A stretch of DNA of 14,341 bases from an uncultured Blautia sp. GTDB lineage: Bacteria > Bacillota > Clostridia > Lachnospirales > Lachnospiraceae. The notes beneath the pieces are model-generated. The model saw only the letters and a program-made list of their open reading frames with translations, was not told the DNA's origin and searched no databases. Where the stretch lies: the NCBI RefSeq assembly GCF_934424005.1, contig NZ_CAKRXI010000054.1:1-14341 (forward strand), read 5' to 3'. Shown here piece after piece: positions 14,334 through 14,341 of the stretch; within the stretch, counting starts at the first letter, position 1, and each line of letters starts with the position of its first letter. The position numbers and the translations under genes are program-made.

Positions 14334-14341
14334 TGCAATCA

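Noticed and set aside
14260..14341. SAM riboswitch upstream of metK
   Set aside because: None of the conserved SAM-I, SAM-II or SMK core sequences can be recognised in the 82 bases present; only the nested hairpin is supported. Sequence further upstream is outside the window.

Overview
The window looks like a low-to-moderate G+C Clostridia chromosome, most likely a gut Lachnospiraceae (Blautia/Dorea/Ruminococcus-like). This is inferred from protein character, the strong AGGAGG-type ribosome sites, the decarboxylase-kinase-holB-ricT-trmN-rsmI gene order, and a 'choice-of-anchor A' plus pilin-domain surface protein. No database search was possible. Every gene I accept lies on the minus strand, so the biological order runs from high to low coordinates.

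Housekeeping half (about 14341 to 5285): metK comes first, with a nested hairpin in its leader and its own terminator. A second, larger hairpin follows and overlaps the promoter of a two-component system (sensor kinase, then OmpR-type regulator, joined by an ATGA overlap). The regulator is followed 19 bases later by an Orn/Lys/Arg-type decarboxylase, which overlaps a guanylate-kinase-like gene. A clear promoter then drives holB-ricT-trmN-rsmI, ending in a 22-bp hairpin. The cluster resembles the Bacillus yaaO-tmk-...-holB-ricT-yabA-trmN-yazA-rsmI neighbourhood, but a Gmk-like protein stands where tmk would be, and yabA and yazA are absent.

Accessory half (about 5285 to 1): after the rsmI terminator comes a gene-free stretch of about 0.7 kb. 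It holds nine full and one partial copy of a 52-bp tandem repeat whose inverted-repeat arms pair much better as minus-strand RNA than as plus-strand RNA, and it ends in an apparent minus-strand terminator. This is the most unusual element in the window. Next are a broken C-terminal remnant of an Rpn-family (PD-(D/E)XK) nuclease gene with a near-perfect hairpin terminator, a SARP/BTAD-type regulator with a degenerate GGDEF-like tail, and a large secreted surface protein that runs off the left edge of the window.

The surface-protein gene is open for all 846 codons from 2538 to base 1. It has a signal peptide, a choice-of-anchor A domain, a Cna-B/SpaA-like domain, and at least two nearly identical FctA/Spy0128-type isopeptide pilin domains. 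The adjacent SARP-like regulator is a plausible but unproven controller of it.
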